From: Gnetum montanum
Taxonomy: Eukaryota > Streptophyta > Gnetopsida > Gnetales > Gnetaceae
Assembly: GCA_015680685.1 (NCBI GenBank)
Contig: MNCI01007902.1
Span: forward strand, 9,402-38,493
Length of the DNA: 29,092 nucleotides
Direction: 5' to 3'
Shown here in pieces: positions 10,666 to 21,539 of this stretch. Position numbers and translations under genes: made by a program. Under the pieces are notes generated by a model that saw only the letters and a list, made by a program, of their open reading frames with translations, made no database searches and was not told the DNA's origin. The first letter of the stretch is position 1. Every line of letters begins with the position of its first letter.

Positions 10666-12005
10666 GTAGTAGAGGTCACCATCATTATGAATAACATACA
10701 CAGCTTTAATAACGTTTCTTAAAGATTTAATTAAGATTTAATTTTTATTTTAAATTTTGAATTATAAACAATGTTATTAATCATGCTCTACATGAAATTT
10801 TTATAATTCACTTTAATTAAGATGTAATACTCAAAGTCAATCTGTTGTGTCATGTGTATATGAATATTTCATGAAGTTTGAGTAACCCCACAATTTTGTA
10901 CCAACTCTATCCTTATTTTGTTTTAATTTAAGGACATGTTTCTAGTTAGTCATGGTGGTATGATAAATAAATTTATTATGATAGCTTGTGATATTGCATC
11001 TAGTACATATGATATTGAAGCTCAACATATGATGTTGTAGATGCAATATAGTAGGTCATTGTCATTCTTATAGATACAAGTCCACCATCATGTCAAACCT
11101 AACCTTTGGTTAATACTTAGTGAAACTCTATTAATTTATTTTCTTAAATTTAAAGATAGTTTTAAGTGCTTGTAGTGTGCTAAACTACAGTTATCCAGCA
11201 TCATTATTTGAGTGGATTTTTCCTGAACATCATTCATGCATGAAAATAAAGATTGATATTGTTCTTTACCAATGGAGCATTTCACATAGATTAGATTTAC
11301 TTTAAAATGAATTTATATTTCCAATATCATTTACATTTCAATATTTATTATTTAATTATTGGAATAAATATGACCAATTTCTACATACAAATATAACTGT
11401 TCAATAACCCAATAGTGGCTAACCTTGATTCACTTAATAGCTAGTTACTTGGTAATCCCAGTAATGGTTATATTAGCCAAGGGAATTTTTGATAAGTTGG
11501 AAACAAATATTTATCACCATTACATTTGAATAGCTTTATGTTAACATTGTTGTTAGTTAATAGAATTTATATTCAATTCACTATGTTTTACCTCAATACT
11601 CTAAGATGCATTTAACATTAGATAATCATATACCTAACTTAGAGTTGAATCATACATTTTGAAATTTTCTAACTTTGGTGAGAAGATAATGATCACAAAT
11701 TTTTTATAGACTCACTGGTATACTTATGTTGTTCCATCAACATATTATGATCTAATCACTTGCATACACTAGTCACTTGTATGATTATGGTTTGGAAACT
11801 TTCACCACTCATCGCCACATTAATCCCATAATATAATCCAAAAAGGTAACATCTTATTTTTGAGAGCATATGTAGCTCTCAATGGAAATTTTTTTAGTCA
11901 ACCTACTATAGTTAATCTTCTTGGAGATTGAAAAGCACTTTAAAAATGGACAAGCATAAAGACATTTCTTTTCATATGTCTAATTAGAAAAATTTTCTAA
12001 AGAAG
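10666..12005. other. 3' tail of coiled-coil unit 1, LTR-like
   Basis: Noncoding and AT-rich. From about 10885 it is homologous to the tail of copy 2 from about 14095: both show CCCACA(A)TTTTGTAC, then a TTTTGTTTTAA..T..GGA block, then TTAGTCATGG(T/G)G followed by TATGATA/ATATAAT, and match weakly for another 700 bp. The short G-rich step after TTAGTCATGG resembles a polypurine tract, so the sequence after it may be an LTR. No TG…CA ends could be fixed. Confidence 0.45.
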
Positions 12006-13760
12006 AGGGATCACCAATTATACAAATGATGTCTTCCAAAAGGCATCCGATACATCATGGAAAAAAATGATAAAGGAAAACATACCATTGAGACTACAAG
12101 AGGATGTGTCATCATCACTTCCAAATAGTCAAGTAACAATTGAGACCATAAGTGTTGGTGTAAGTTCAAGTGCACTAGGCTGAATTTCTCAAGCACCTAT
12201 AGGAGGCATTGAAAATCATCATCCTACAATAATTCACTTGTAAAAATTTGCTCAAATAGTAAGCTACCAATAGGAGAATTTCTAAAAATTATTTATACCC
12301 TAAAGAAGTAACATTACAATTCCAATTAATCCTACAATAGGAGGTATAGTAGTCACATTGCTTACTGAACTGTAGCTTAAAATATTTGGCAATGATACAT
12401 CCTTCTTTATCTTATTGAAATAGGGGAATGAGGAAAATATGTTAATCATGCCACATCAAGAGTAAGATACTATTGTAAAGGTGGTGTCAAATCAAATTGA
12501 AATAGTACTAAATATCCATACAACACTAGTGCTACACTTCACTATAATGGAAGATGTCTAAATATCTATAGGGGTAGGATCAAGGAAAAAAATAATGAGT
12601 GCAAACTAGCATAATAAGATGTTGGATAGACTTTTTGGGATGAGTCAACGATCCTAGACATCTTTCACATCCCTAAAGATATCACAATGATCCAATTTAA
12701 ACTCATAATAGTAAAGGAAAAGTTTATCATTACTAAGACTCAACTACAAGAAGCTAATTTATTGAACCAATAACTATAGTAAGAAGTCATACAACTTTGT
12801 GCCTAGTTGTTCAACCCTATCATCCATCAACTTAGCCTAACCAAAGATGAAGTATTTAATCAATTAGAGACTAAGTAGTAATAGTTGAAAATAGAAAAGA
12901 ATAAGGTCTCATGGGATTATTCCTTATCTAAATCCATGATTAATGCATTGAACAAGGATTTTATCTCATTATCAAAGTAGAATAAGGATCTTACCACTAA
13001 AAATAGGAGGTTAAGGAATAGTAAATAAAAAAAGAATCAACTTAAGGATTATCTCAAGTACCTATAGGAGTTATTAACAATGTTAATAAATATGTACGCA
13101 AATTAAAAGTTGAAATAAAAATCCTATTGATGAAAGAGATAAAGGTAATCAAGAAAAAAATAATAATAATCAAGATTGTAACTTGAAAAAATAAGACTAC
13201 CAACTATGAAGTAATTAAGAACCCTTACAAGAAAGAACTAGGTCTTCAAAAAGAAATTAATGAAAAGGAAATATAGTGGATAAAGACCAAAGATAATGAA
13301 GTCCTCCTGTAACTTCTAAATCCTAGTTTTCAACTAATATTGGATGCAATCAAATCCATTAATCAAGTGAAAACCAAGGTGAAGGACCTACAAATCAAAG
13401 AAATAACATAATGTATGGAATTTTCCTATTTATGCTATGTCAATCATGTGATGTTAACTACAAGAAAACCCCTAAATAATATGGAGAAACAAATGATTGC
13501 CTCATAGTAATTGTATTAGAATGAGTAGAAACTCCATTGAAAAGTGCTTTAAAAGTTACAAATTGTTAATGCCAATTTTAATATTCTTAGGAAAAAATTC
13601 ATAGATGAAAGAGATGTAGTAGAGAAATTGACTAAAAGAATGATAAACTACTAAAAGCTAAATATAATAATAATGATATTTAATATTAAACATAAATATT
13701 TCATAGCTTGGTATATCAATTCCCATGAAGTGTTTTCAAATTTATCTTCTTCTTGGTAAG
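12006..13760 (+). pseudogene. Unknown coiled-coil-like reading frame, copy 2
   Basis: Diverged paralogue of copy 1, about 3.2 kb downstream in the same orientation. It starts after a TAA with GITNYTNDVFQKA (about 12008) and stays in one frame to about 12630. There the frame shifts to FWDESTILDIFHIPKDITM and IQFKL (12636-12695). It continues through LKIEKNKVSWDYSLSKSMI, changes frame again near 13085, and ends with the shared block DVVEKLTKRMINYQKL-like (about 13610-13655). I count roughly 28 in-frame TAA/TAG and about three TGA; the TAA/TAG almost always sit where Gln fits. Composition is Lys/Glu/Gln/Asn rich. The frame is otherwise remarkably free of indels. Function is unknown. Confidence 0.55.
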
Positions 13761-14694
13761 TTTCCACAAAATTGATTCTAGGAAAACTAGCCTAAATAAT
13801 CAATGATTCTAAGATGGAGAGGAAATGTAAGAGCCATAATGGAGGCATTCATACTAAAGTGTGTAATAGTAGTAGTAGTAGATGAGCCTTTGAAGCCTTT
13901 AAGGCATGAGAAGCCACTATCATAAAGCATCACTTAAGGTATATGCCTTGGTCCCTTTTTTTTAAACTTGCAAATTTTATAAGAACAATGTATCCAAGTT
14001 TTATTACTTTGTTAATTTTCAATCACTAGAATAAATTTTGTAATGTAAAACTCAAGTCTAAGTTATATCAATCACTTGGTAGGTCAAGTATAATCCCACA
14101 TTTTGTACATAAAATGTATCCTATTTTTGTTTAACTTGAGGATGATTTTTCAATTAGTCATGGGGATATAATCAATAGTACTTTGGTCAAATACATCAAC
14201 TCATTAAATTTAACATCAATGTATGCAAGGTTGCATTGATGCAACATTCATAAATATTTATACAAATATATCATCTATCATATTTACAACACTATTTAGT
14301 CATTAATCTAGTGAAGCTCTTGCAATTTATTTTTGTAAAATTTAGAACACTTAATAAATGTCCATAGCATGAACTTGAATTAATTGATGGAGTCTTATTT
14401 ACGTGCCCTTGTATCTAGACATAGTTCATGATGGAAATAATATTGAGATTGATTCATCTTCATTTTGGCATTTTGACATAGATTTAGATTTACATTGAGT
14501 GAAATTTATTCTCTCATGCATATACTTAGGTAATGGTTTACTTTTCATTACACTAGCACACACTTGGTTAGCCTAGCTATACTACATTTGGTAATCTCAA
14601 TATTGAATATATACATTCAAGACATGTATGATAAAGAAAAGGATGCTCATCACTTATACTATAGTAGACATTATTTCTTGCATTTATATTTAAA
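13761..14694. other. 3' tail of coiled-coil unit 2, cut by copia LTR2
   Basis: Matches the tail of unit 1 from about 14095 onward (CCCACATTTTGTAC, TTAGTCATGGGGATATAAT, TTTGGTAATCTCAATATTG against ACTTGGTAATCCCAGTAATG). The homology ends near 14690, where the copia LTR starts, so element C may have inserted into this unit. Confidence 0.45.
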
Positions 14695-15192
14695 GACAAA
14701 TAAGTGAGAGAGGATTGAATAAGTTCATATTAAGGCATAAATAATTAGCACATCATAAGAGTTACATGGTTCTCCAGAATGGCTAGCTCCACACTTGGAG
14801 GGTAGAATCCTTGCATACCTCTAGAATTTATTGCTTAAAAATATGATTTTAAGGACATCACAACCAATACAGGGCTTCAATTACACTAGATCCTTGAGTC
14901 TCATGAGTCCTAAGCAATTCCAAGGATGATCTTCCTCGAGAGATTCATTTAATTTCTTAGGGTTTAACCTTCCAATCATACAAAATGTATATAATAATTT
15001 TCCATACTACCTCTCAAGGAAGGAGACGAAAAGATAGAATGCAAGATAAGGAAGGATTAAATTTTTTTTTTTCATTCCTTGCTTAAAGCACAAGGTACAT
15101 AAAATAATAAAATAATGGTAAGTAATAGTTTTTTTCTAACAATTAATAGTGACAATGCTTACATCATTATCTTGGTATTTAATTTTGCCTCA

Positions 15193-15200
15193 TTTTTATA
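15193..15200 (-). promoter_or_regulatory. TATA box of LTR2
   Basis: The minus strand reads TATAAAAATGAGG about 560 bp into the LTR, just downstream of the U3 palindrome words and upstream of the U5 block. Confidence 0.5.
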
Positions 15201-15269
15201 CGTTTGATCTTGCAATTAATAATTGAAATATTAGTAATAGTTAATTAATGATCATGAGAGATATCTCAT

Positions 15270-15600
15270 TCAAAGTCTAGAATATCTTACTAAGCTTCAT
15301 CTCAAGTCAAGGAACGCATCTCAATGGGAGAGTATACATCTCCTATCAAGAGTAGATGTCTCTTTTAGGTAGTAGATGTCTCCTATCAAGGATTTTTGAA
15401 GGTGAGAAAGACATCTATGTCATGAAGTAGAAATATTCTTTGTAAAATAGATGTCTCATATGAGCTATGGGTATGTCTTGAAAATAGTGGATCTTTGATC
15501 AAGACATCTCTTAGAAGGTAAAAACATATTTTGTAGTAGATAGAAATCTTCTAAGGCTTAGAAGACATCTCCTATCCTTGATAATTTTTCCATCTTGCTG
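15270..15600. repeat. AGATGTCTC / GACATCT cluster in LTR2 U3
   Basis: At least eight copies of ATGTCTC, ACATCTC or close variants occur in both orientations, several in the longer form GTAGATGTCTCCTATCAAGG. Related clusters lie at 1360-1556, 4190-4400 and 17985-18125. Confidence 0.75.
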
Positions 15601-15758
15601 TAATTTCTCTTTGTAATGTTAAGATGAGACACTAAGCTTCTTCCCCTTTTAGTTCTTCTAACAATGACTCAATCAATCTTCTTTATCCTACAAAAAATAA
15701 GGATCAAGAAAACATGTTTTTCATTTTACAAGATTTTGTCACATCAAAAATGTCAACA

Positions 15759-15786
15759 ATCACTCCCTTTTGGATGATGTCCAAAA
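15759..15786 (-). other. Polypurine tract and adjacent palindrome of element C
   Basis: Directly upstream of the 3' LTR on the minus strand is AAAAGGGAGTGA, the plus-strand primer for reverse transcription. It overlaps the palindrome TTTTGGACATCATCCAAAA (15786-15768). A near copy, TTTTGGATATCATCCAAAA, lies at 16169-16187, also next to purine-rich sequence on the minus strand (AAAAAGAGGAAG). Confidence 0.7.
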
Positions 15787-17575
15787 CTTGGAAAATGGAT
15801 TATAGTAAGAAAAATTACTAGAAAAGATTAAGACATACATCAATAAGATATACTAAAACTGAATATATAGACTAAAAGAAATATATGATTGAGTCAAATT
15901 AATATATGTAGTAAGAAAAAAGGAAAATGAGATAAGGGATAGCAACCAAACATCCTTTCACATAGATCTTCATATGAACTAAAGTTTGAATATATTTGTT
16001 ACTGATCACATAATTATTCAACAACTACCATTAATAAAAATAACTATTTCAATATAAAAATATGACCATGCATAACAAGAATACAATAAAAATGACTAGC
16101 CAAAACAGAATCAAAAATACCAAACAACAAGATCATATACTAACCCAACTGTGATACCAACTTCCTCTTTTTGGATATCATCCAAAAGAGGTGATTAATC
16201 ACTAAGTTCAATATCATCCTCTAATTCTAAAGCATCATCAATAGAATTATAAGGCTCCTCCTTATCATCATCACTACTAGTGCTAGATCTAGATATATGT
16301 TTCATATCATCAGCATTATCTAATGGAACTATAGTTGAAGCATGTATGGAATAGAGCTTCAACCAAAAATGGGTGGAACCAAGAACACTGTCATGTGATG
16401 GAACTATCTTAGAGGAAGATGAAGTGCCTCAATGTTGATGTATTTTGGAAAAAGCTTACTCTTACTAAGTTGAAACATCAAAAATGTTGTCCATGTCTTA
16501 TTCTTCAAAGGACTATGAAGCCTCATTGGGACATAAGTGTTTGGAGAGTTTTCCTAATGTCTACTCCTACGAAAGTAGCTCCTAAATTATCTACTATATT
16601 CCATAAGTGGGATTCTCCTCATGCTTCCCTTAAGCATGTGGTGAAGCATCAACAAGCTCTTCTGAATTTGAAACATTTCCAAAGTCATAAGCTTTGAATG
16701 ATCCTACTATTGTGATATGTTGAATGGGCATGTGATCATCATCACTCTTTACCCAATGAGAAGTTTCGATCTCCTTAAACTATGTTGCATTATCTAGAAT
16801 AGAAGAAATACTTATTGATTCAAACCTTTTGGAGATATTGGAGAGTTTCCTGCCAAGCTTACCAATAGCCTTAACAATGGAACAACATGCATTTTCACAA
16901 ATGAACTTACATGAGAATCAACTGATTTTTATCTTTAAATCTATGAAAAAGCTAAAGCATGAGAGGATGAAGGAATAGCAATCTCAATATGTGTAGTATC
17001 CTTCTTCTCGAGGATGAACAAATCTGAAGTGGAAACATTTGCTTGGCATACAATGAGGCTGATCAAGAAGGCATGCCCAAAGATGCAAGAGCAAGTGTAC
17101 ATCCCTAAGATATCATGATATATGATGATTTCCAAAGAAATTAGTTATCCTATTAGAATACAATACAATAAAAATGCCTAGTGTGAAAAAAGATAGTTAT
17201 AACTTCCACCACGAACTATGATGTTATATAGAAAACTAAGTGAAAGGGTGGAGGCATCTCTAGACATTTCATTTTAATGCATCCATCCACTATGCAAAAG
17301 TACTAATTTTCAAAATAAGGAATCAAAAAATTCACTATTCAAGACAAGAATAACATGATTGCAAAATATATCATCAAAAGTGTTAATAACCACTCTATAT
17401 ATGTTAACACTTGAAATTCCTAATAAATCATCAACAACTATGAAAGAAACTTGAATCATGAATTTTTCAACCATTATGATAAATGTCCTAGCATGAATAT
17501 CAATGATGAAAATATTGTAAAAAGAATCCTAAATCAAAACTTCTAGAATTACAATATTCATAGAAGTGAAAGCGA
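15787..17575. other. 3' internal region of C or a separate remnant; mostly unassigned
   Basis: The copia pol ends at about 18318, so nearly 2.5 kb separates it from the polypurine tract. That is long for copia but known for Sireviruses with extra 3' sequence. Within it an acidic frame at 16198-16428 (minus) and a second purine tract with palindrome at 16160-16190 stand out. A plus-strand open stretch at about 16770-16965 has no recognised domain. Otherwise nothing was identified. Confidence 0.35.
16195..16428 (-). pseudogene. Acidic C-terminal protein fragment, unknown
   Basis: A minus-strand frame is open for 77 codons from 16428 and ends in TAA at 16197-16195; it has no start codon and a TGA lies just upstream. 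The first half is Ser-rich (GTSSSSKIVPSHDSVLGS). The tail is strongly acidic (SSTSSDDDKEEPYNSIDD, then LELEDDIELSD). Such a tail could end a longer protein now lost. No family was recognised, and a chance frame is possible. It lies just upstream of the second purine tract and palindrome at 16160-16190. Confidence 0.3.
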
Positions 17576-17803
17576 TCAGCCTAGGATTTCAAAATATGCA
17601 AGTAATTGATGTTGGTGTTCTTGTCTAAAATAAAGATTATGCTTAATCATTACTAAACTAGAATCACAATTCTCAAACATATGCTCAATATATGAAAATT
17701 TAAAACAAGGTTTATAGTAACATACCCTAGCTTCTAAAAAACCTTTCTTATCCTTGGACTTATAGGGAGGATTGCGAGCAGTACCTTTCTTATGGAACAT
17801 CAT
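17576..17803 (-). pseudogene. Gag-like fragment with a mutated zinc knuckle
   Basis: A 75-codon minus-strand frame. After a basic stretch (PPYKSKDKKGF) it contains CFKFSYIEHMFENC, which fits CX2CX4HX4C if the second Cys has become Phe (one base change). This suggests a retroelement nucleocapsid. No capsid domain lies upstream and no protease downstream. It may belong to a gag-only, non-autonomous element or be a scrap inserted in the 3' region of C. The motif match is suggestive, not proof. Confidence 0.4.
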
Positions 17804-17984
17804 AAATCTAAGCTAAAATTAAGAGTTGTACTGTTGAGAGTGAAAAACCATAATTATTTACAAAATTAAATCTATGTGGAGAATGATGATTATGATGCTA
17901 GGAAAAGGAAAGAAGAGAAAATATAAAGCTTAGAGTAAGAAAATACATCTTACAAAAACTTTAGCCAATGGGATAAATGTCATT

Positions 17985-18130
17985 AGGTTTAGATAGACAT
18001 CTTATCCAAGAGCAAAGAACATAGAGTAGATGTCTCTACCTTGAAGGAGATGTATCTATCAAGGAAAGGTGTCTCATCTAAGAAATAGTCATCTTGAAAA
18101 ATAGGGACACATCTCTATTAGATTGAGGTA
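17985..18130. repeat. Third copy of the copia U3 word cluster
   Basis: Contains AGACATCTTATCC, AGAGTAGATGTCTCTACC, GGTGTCTCATC and GACACATCTC. AGAGTAGATGTCTCT followed by TATCAAGGA matches the U3 of LTR2 at about 15340-15385. It is probably an LTR fragment, but neither LTR end nor the U5 block is visible here. Confidence 0.6.
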
Positions 18131-18317
18131 TACATATGAGTTGGTATGGAAAGGAACAAAGGTATTAAGATTGGATATGGAGCATTTGTGAAAATAAGAA
18201 TGCCTCATATCTAAAGTTGCCAAAGCAAAAAATTAAATAAAATGCAATGAAGAAAGCCTAAACTATCCTATCCTAAGTGAGAGGCGTTATGATGTTATGA
18301 ACCATACCTCACTTACC

Positions 18318-18790
18318 TGATATGACATGATCCTATGCCCATATCTTTTCATAATTAGGTAAGTCTTATTTTATCTAAAGGCATGGTAAAAGCATAAGAT
18401 AATTGTTCTTCTATCCCAATGTACTCCAATTTAATTTGCCTAAATTAAACATGATCCCTAATGAAATGATGTATAATTTCAATATGCTCTATCCTTTAAT
18501 GTTGAATTGAGTTCCTTTTCATGTTAATGACACTATTTTTGTCATAGAATATTGGAGTGTTATATGTCTCAATGTCAAGATCATTGGTAATTTCTTTCAT
18601 TCATAGGATTTGAGTATAATAACTACCTACTAATATGTATTTAGCTTTCATAGTAGAAAGAGATGTAGATTTTTATTTCTTGCTTGTCCAAGAAACAATG
18701 CATCTCCTAATAAAGAAATAACTTCCACTTGTATTCCTTTAATCATCTATGCATCCTACCCAATCTTCATCACAATACACAAAAAGATCA
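18318..18790 (-). pseudogene. pol: Copia RNase H, broken (element C)
   Basis: Degrades RNA in the RNA-DNA hybrid during reverse transcription. The family text is plain on the minus strand: VYCDEDWVGCIDD*RNTSG (about 18785-18730), CIVSWTSKK*KSTSLST (18705-18655), then IFYDKNSVINMKRNS, IEHIEIIHHFIRDHV and IKLEYIGIEEQL, ending with KDMGI near 18318. The catalytic Asp of YCD is retained. Most stops are TAA, and at least one is where Gln is conserved (KKQKS). It follows the RT on the same strand, and a frame change separates the two halves. Confidence 0.88.
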
Positions 18791-18836
18791 AGTGTGGAGT
18801 CCTTTAGATACCAAAGTCCTCATTTAGTAGTACCTT

Positions 18837-19830
18837 TTAAACAATGTAAAACCTTTTTATTTCTTTTAAATGAGATTCTTTAGAACTACTTTGATATCTG
18901 CCACATATACCTACACTAAGAATAATATTAGACTTACTTACTTTAAAATGAAAAGAACTACCAATAATACCATGATAGATTTTACAATCAATTATTTTAC
19001 CTTGATCATCCTTGCTAAGATTTAGATTTATACTCATTAGTATTGGCTTGGGTTTGACTTCAACTAGGTTGAATTTTTTCAACAAGTTTTTAAAATATTT
19101 TCTAATAAACAAATGTACCTTCTTTAGTTTTCTTTACTTGAAAATCAAAAAAGTTGTGTAGTTGTTCCATCATGCTTATCTCAAATTCTTCCTACATAAG
19201 ATCCAAAAAATTTATGCATAAGATTTTTTTAGTAGCACTAAAGATGATATCATAAACATAAATTTGTATTATAGGTAAATCAAAATCAAATCATTCGATG
19301 AATAGCATCACATCAGCACTTCGATCTTGAATCCATAATCTAAGAGATATTGAGATAGTATTTTATATCATGCTTACAAAGCTTTTTTGAGTCCATAGAG
19401 GGCCTTCTTTAATCAATAGACATGATCTAAATGAGTAGAATTAGTAAATCCTTCACGTTGCTTAAAATAGAATTCCTCTTGGATAGTTTCATTTAACAAG
19501 GCACTTTTAACATCCAGTTGATGTAGGTTAATTTCTTCTATATAAGCATAGACTAATAGAATTCTAACAAATTTTAGCCTAGCTACTAGTGTAAAGTCAT
19601 CAAAATTAACTCCTTCTTGTTGGTTGTATCCTTTTGTAGCTAATCAGGCTCTATTTTTTATAATATTAACACTTTCATCAATTTTGTTTTGGAACATTGA
19701 TTCTATCCCATTTATTAGTTTATTGTTAGGCTTGGAGACAAGTTTCCATACATCATTCCTAATAAACTAATTTAGTTCATCTTGCATGGCTAGGATCCAA
19801 CCTTCTTCTTGCTTTGCTTCCTTGAAGTTC
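18837..19830 (-). pseudogene. pol: Copia reverse transcriptase, broken (element C)
   Basis: RVT_2-type RT. From about 19830: EEGWILAMQDELN*FIRNDVW, FQNKIDE, NRA*LATKGYNQQEGVNFDD (about 19660-19600), LHQLDVKSALLNETIQEE (19540-19480), VY*LKKALYGLKKAL (19425-19380). The C-terminal part (19112-18837) is one open stretch with DQGKIIDCKIYHGIIGSS, CGRYQSSSKESHLKEIKRF. The YVDD region falls in a damaged stretch (19290-19200). Stops replace Arg (TGA), Gln (TAA) and Trp (TGA), all one C-to-T or G-to-A step from the conserved codon. Order with integrase upstream and RNase H downstream is typical copia. Confidence 0.92.
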
Positions 19831-20053
19831 TTTGGATCTATTTGCGATATGTAAGTAGCATAAGCACACATCTATCTTGTTTTGCTTGTATCTAGCTAGC
19901 CAGTCACATCACTCATTGTGTAGGATTTGCTTAGCTTGGACATCTTACTTTGATCTTGGTCATCACCTTCAGCTTCATCTTCTTTTTTAGCTTCTTTAGA
20001 GGATGAAGATTGTAATATTTGTATATTCCTTCTTATTGGAATTTCTTCATCAT

Positions 20054-21080
20054 CTACCTATCATTAAGAAATAATCCATCATTATCATCAACTTTAACTT
20101 TAATGGTTTCTTCTATAGTATAAGTTCTCTTGTTATAAGCTCTATAATCCCTGCTCACTGCAAAATAACTTAACAATATACCTTCATTATCCTTTGGATC
20201 AAATTTTTGTAATGCATCTCTTTCATCTAGAATAAATAATTTAGCTCCAAAAATATAAAAGTAACTTACCAATGATTTCCTACCAGAGCAAAGTTCATAT
20301 GGTGTTTTGGAGGTGAGATGTCTTACCAGATATTTATTGGAAATATAGCAAATTGTATTGATAGATTCTATCAAAAAATGATAGTGAATATTTTGGTCAT
20401 TAAAAATAGTTATTTTCATTTCACTTAGTATCTAGTTTTTTCTTTTAGTAACTTTATTTTTCTAAGAAGTCCTGGGAGCAAAAAAATCATGATGAATTAT
20501 ATGAATCTCACATTATTCCTTAATTCTTGCATTTTTAAATTCTCCTTCATGATCACTTTCGAACATCTTAATGGCATAATATTTTTTATTTTTCAGCTTA
20601 TTACAAATCTTTACAAATTGGTCATAGGTATCATCTTTATGAGATAGAAAATTAACCTAAGTAAATTAAGAGAAATCATTCATAATATTAAGATGGTATC
20701 TTTTCTTTCATATACTAAGAGTTTGTGAGGATCCTACAAAATCCAAATGAAGTAAATCCAAGGAACATGAAGTAGAGATACAATTTTTCTTATTGAATCT
20801 TACCCTTGTTTACACAACCTTTTGACATACATCACATAAGTTTAAGATGAACTCTTGTAGCTTGGGTAGTCCACATACCATGTTTTTAGAGATAAGAATT
20901 TTCAATATATCGACATTTATGTGTTCCAACATTGTATTCCATATTTGAACATTACTTGCATTATTGATCAATTACTTGGTACAATTGTTAGTAGCATCTA
21001 AAAATATCATGGTATATACATTAGATTTTCTACTACCATCTATGCTAATCTTTCCAGAGCATGAATCTTTTACTTTCTAA
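20054..21080 (-). pseudogene. pol: Copia integrase, broken (element C)
   Basis: Inserts the cDNA into the host chromosome. The zinc-binding part is seen at about 20880-20800 (GLPKLQEFILNLCDVCQ), followed by STSCSLDLLHLDFVG at 20770-20730, which carries the first catalytic Asp (family position). FVKICNKLKNKK, FESDHEGEF (second Asp, near 20555) and HHDFFAPRTS*KNKVTKRKN (Glu region, here decayed) follow. The C-terminal piece is open over 20419-20054: INTICYISNKYLVRH, KTPYELCSGRKSLVSYF, FDPKDNEGILLSY. The family motif PQQNGVVERKN has become S*KNKVTKRKN, so the catalytic Glu is lost. Confidence 0.92.
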
Positions 21081-21084
21081 GAAT

Positions 21085-21350
21085 ATTTTGAAAATATTAC
21101 CTCATACCTTAAGTTACAAAGTTGACTTACACTTAAAAGATTATGCTTAAGACCCTTAACAGAGAATACTTGCTTTACTTGTGGCTGATTTTTACCTTCA
21201 ATGGTATTAATACCTTTGATTAGAGCCTCCGCATCATCTCCAAAGGTAATAGTTTCTTCATTTTTTTTATCAATTGTATGAATTAAGATTTGTCTCTTGT
21301 CATATATTGTGAATACCCACTATTAATGTACTAGATGGTTCTTTAAATAG
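21085..21350 (-). pseudogene. pol: Copia protease / GAG-pre-integrase end (element C)
   Basis: The minus strand reads IYDKRQILIHTIDKKNEETITFGDD (in pieces), then VKQVFSVKGLKHNLLSVSQL ending near 21110. Family knowledge places G.V.FGD after the DSG protease site, and GLKHNLLSISQL before integrase. The DSG triad itself falls in a damaged part near 21340 and is not seen. The reading frame runs directly toward the integrase on the same strand. Confidence 0.85.
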
Positions 21351-21539
21351 TTGAAAGTGCAACTTGTGCAAACATTCCTTTTTCTTGCTTTCTTTTATTA
21401 TGTCTCTAAGACTTCTTGACTTGCAAAACATCATTTTTAGGTTATGTTTGATAAGACCAACTAGCCACATTAAAATTATTTATTTCTAAACAATTGTAAA
21501 ATTATACATGTCTAAATGTACCATAATAGTATCATACAT

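Larger units (their letters stand above)
14697..15758 (-). mobile_element. 3' LTR of copia element C (LTR2)
   Basis: About 1.06 kb, minus-oriented and the same family as LTR1. The right end is sharp: the minus strand reads AAAAGGGAGTGAT|TGTTGACATTTTT, a copia polypurine tract followed by the LTR start. U3 (about 15260-15758) has many AGATGTCTC/GACATCT words, a TATA box TATAAAAA lies at 15200-15193, and U5 (14697-15020) shares the TTGGAGGGTAGAATCCTTGC block with LTR1. The left end near 14697 comes from alignment with LTR1 and is approximate. Pairing with LTR3 at 21.8 kb is likely by order and strand but not proven, because LTR2 looks slightly closer to LTR1. Confidence 0.8.

Noticed and set aside
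8758-13760. Alternative genetic code with TAA/TAG read as Gln
   Set aside because: TGA stops also occur, and in the copia RT stops replace Arg and Trp as well as Gln. C-to-T decay on both strands explains all of this without recoding.
16150-16165. PBS of another element (TTGGTATCAC on the minus strand)
   Set aside because: It is next to a purine tract rather than an LTR end, and only the first eight bases match the Met-tRNA site.
16419-16697. 92-codon plus-strand frame as a gene
   Set aside because: The opposite strand has an acidic frame and both lack any match; neither is convincing as an intact gene.
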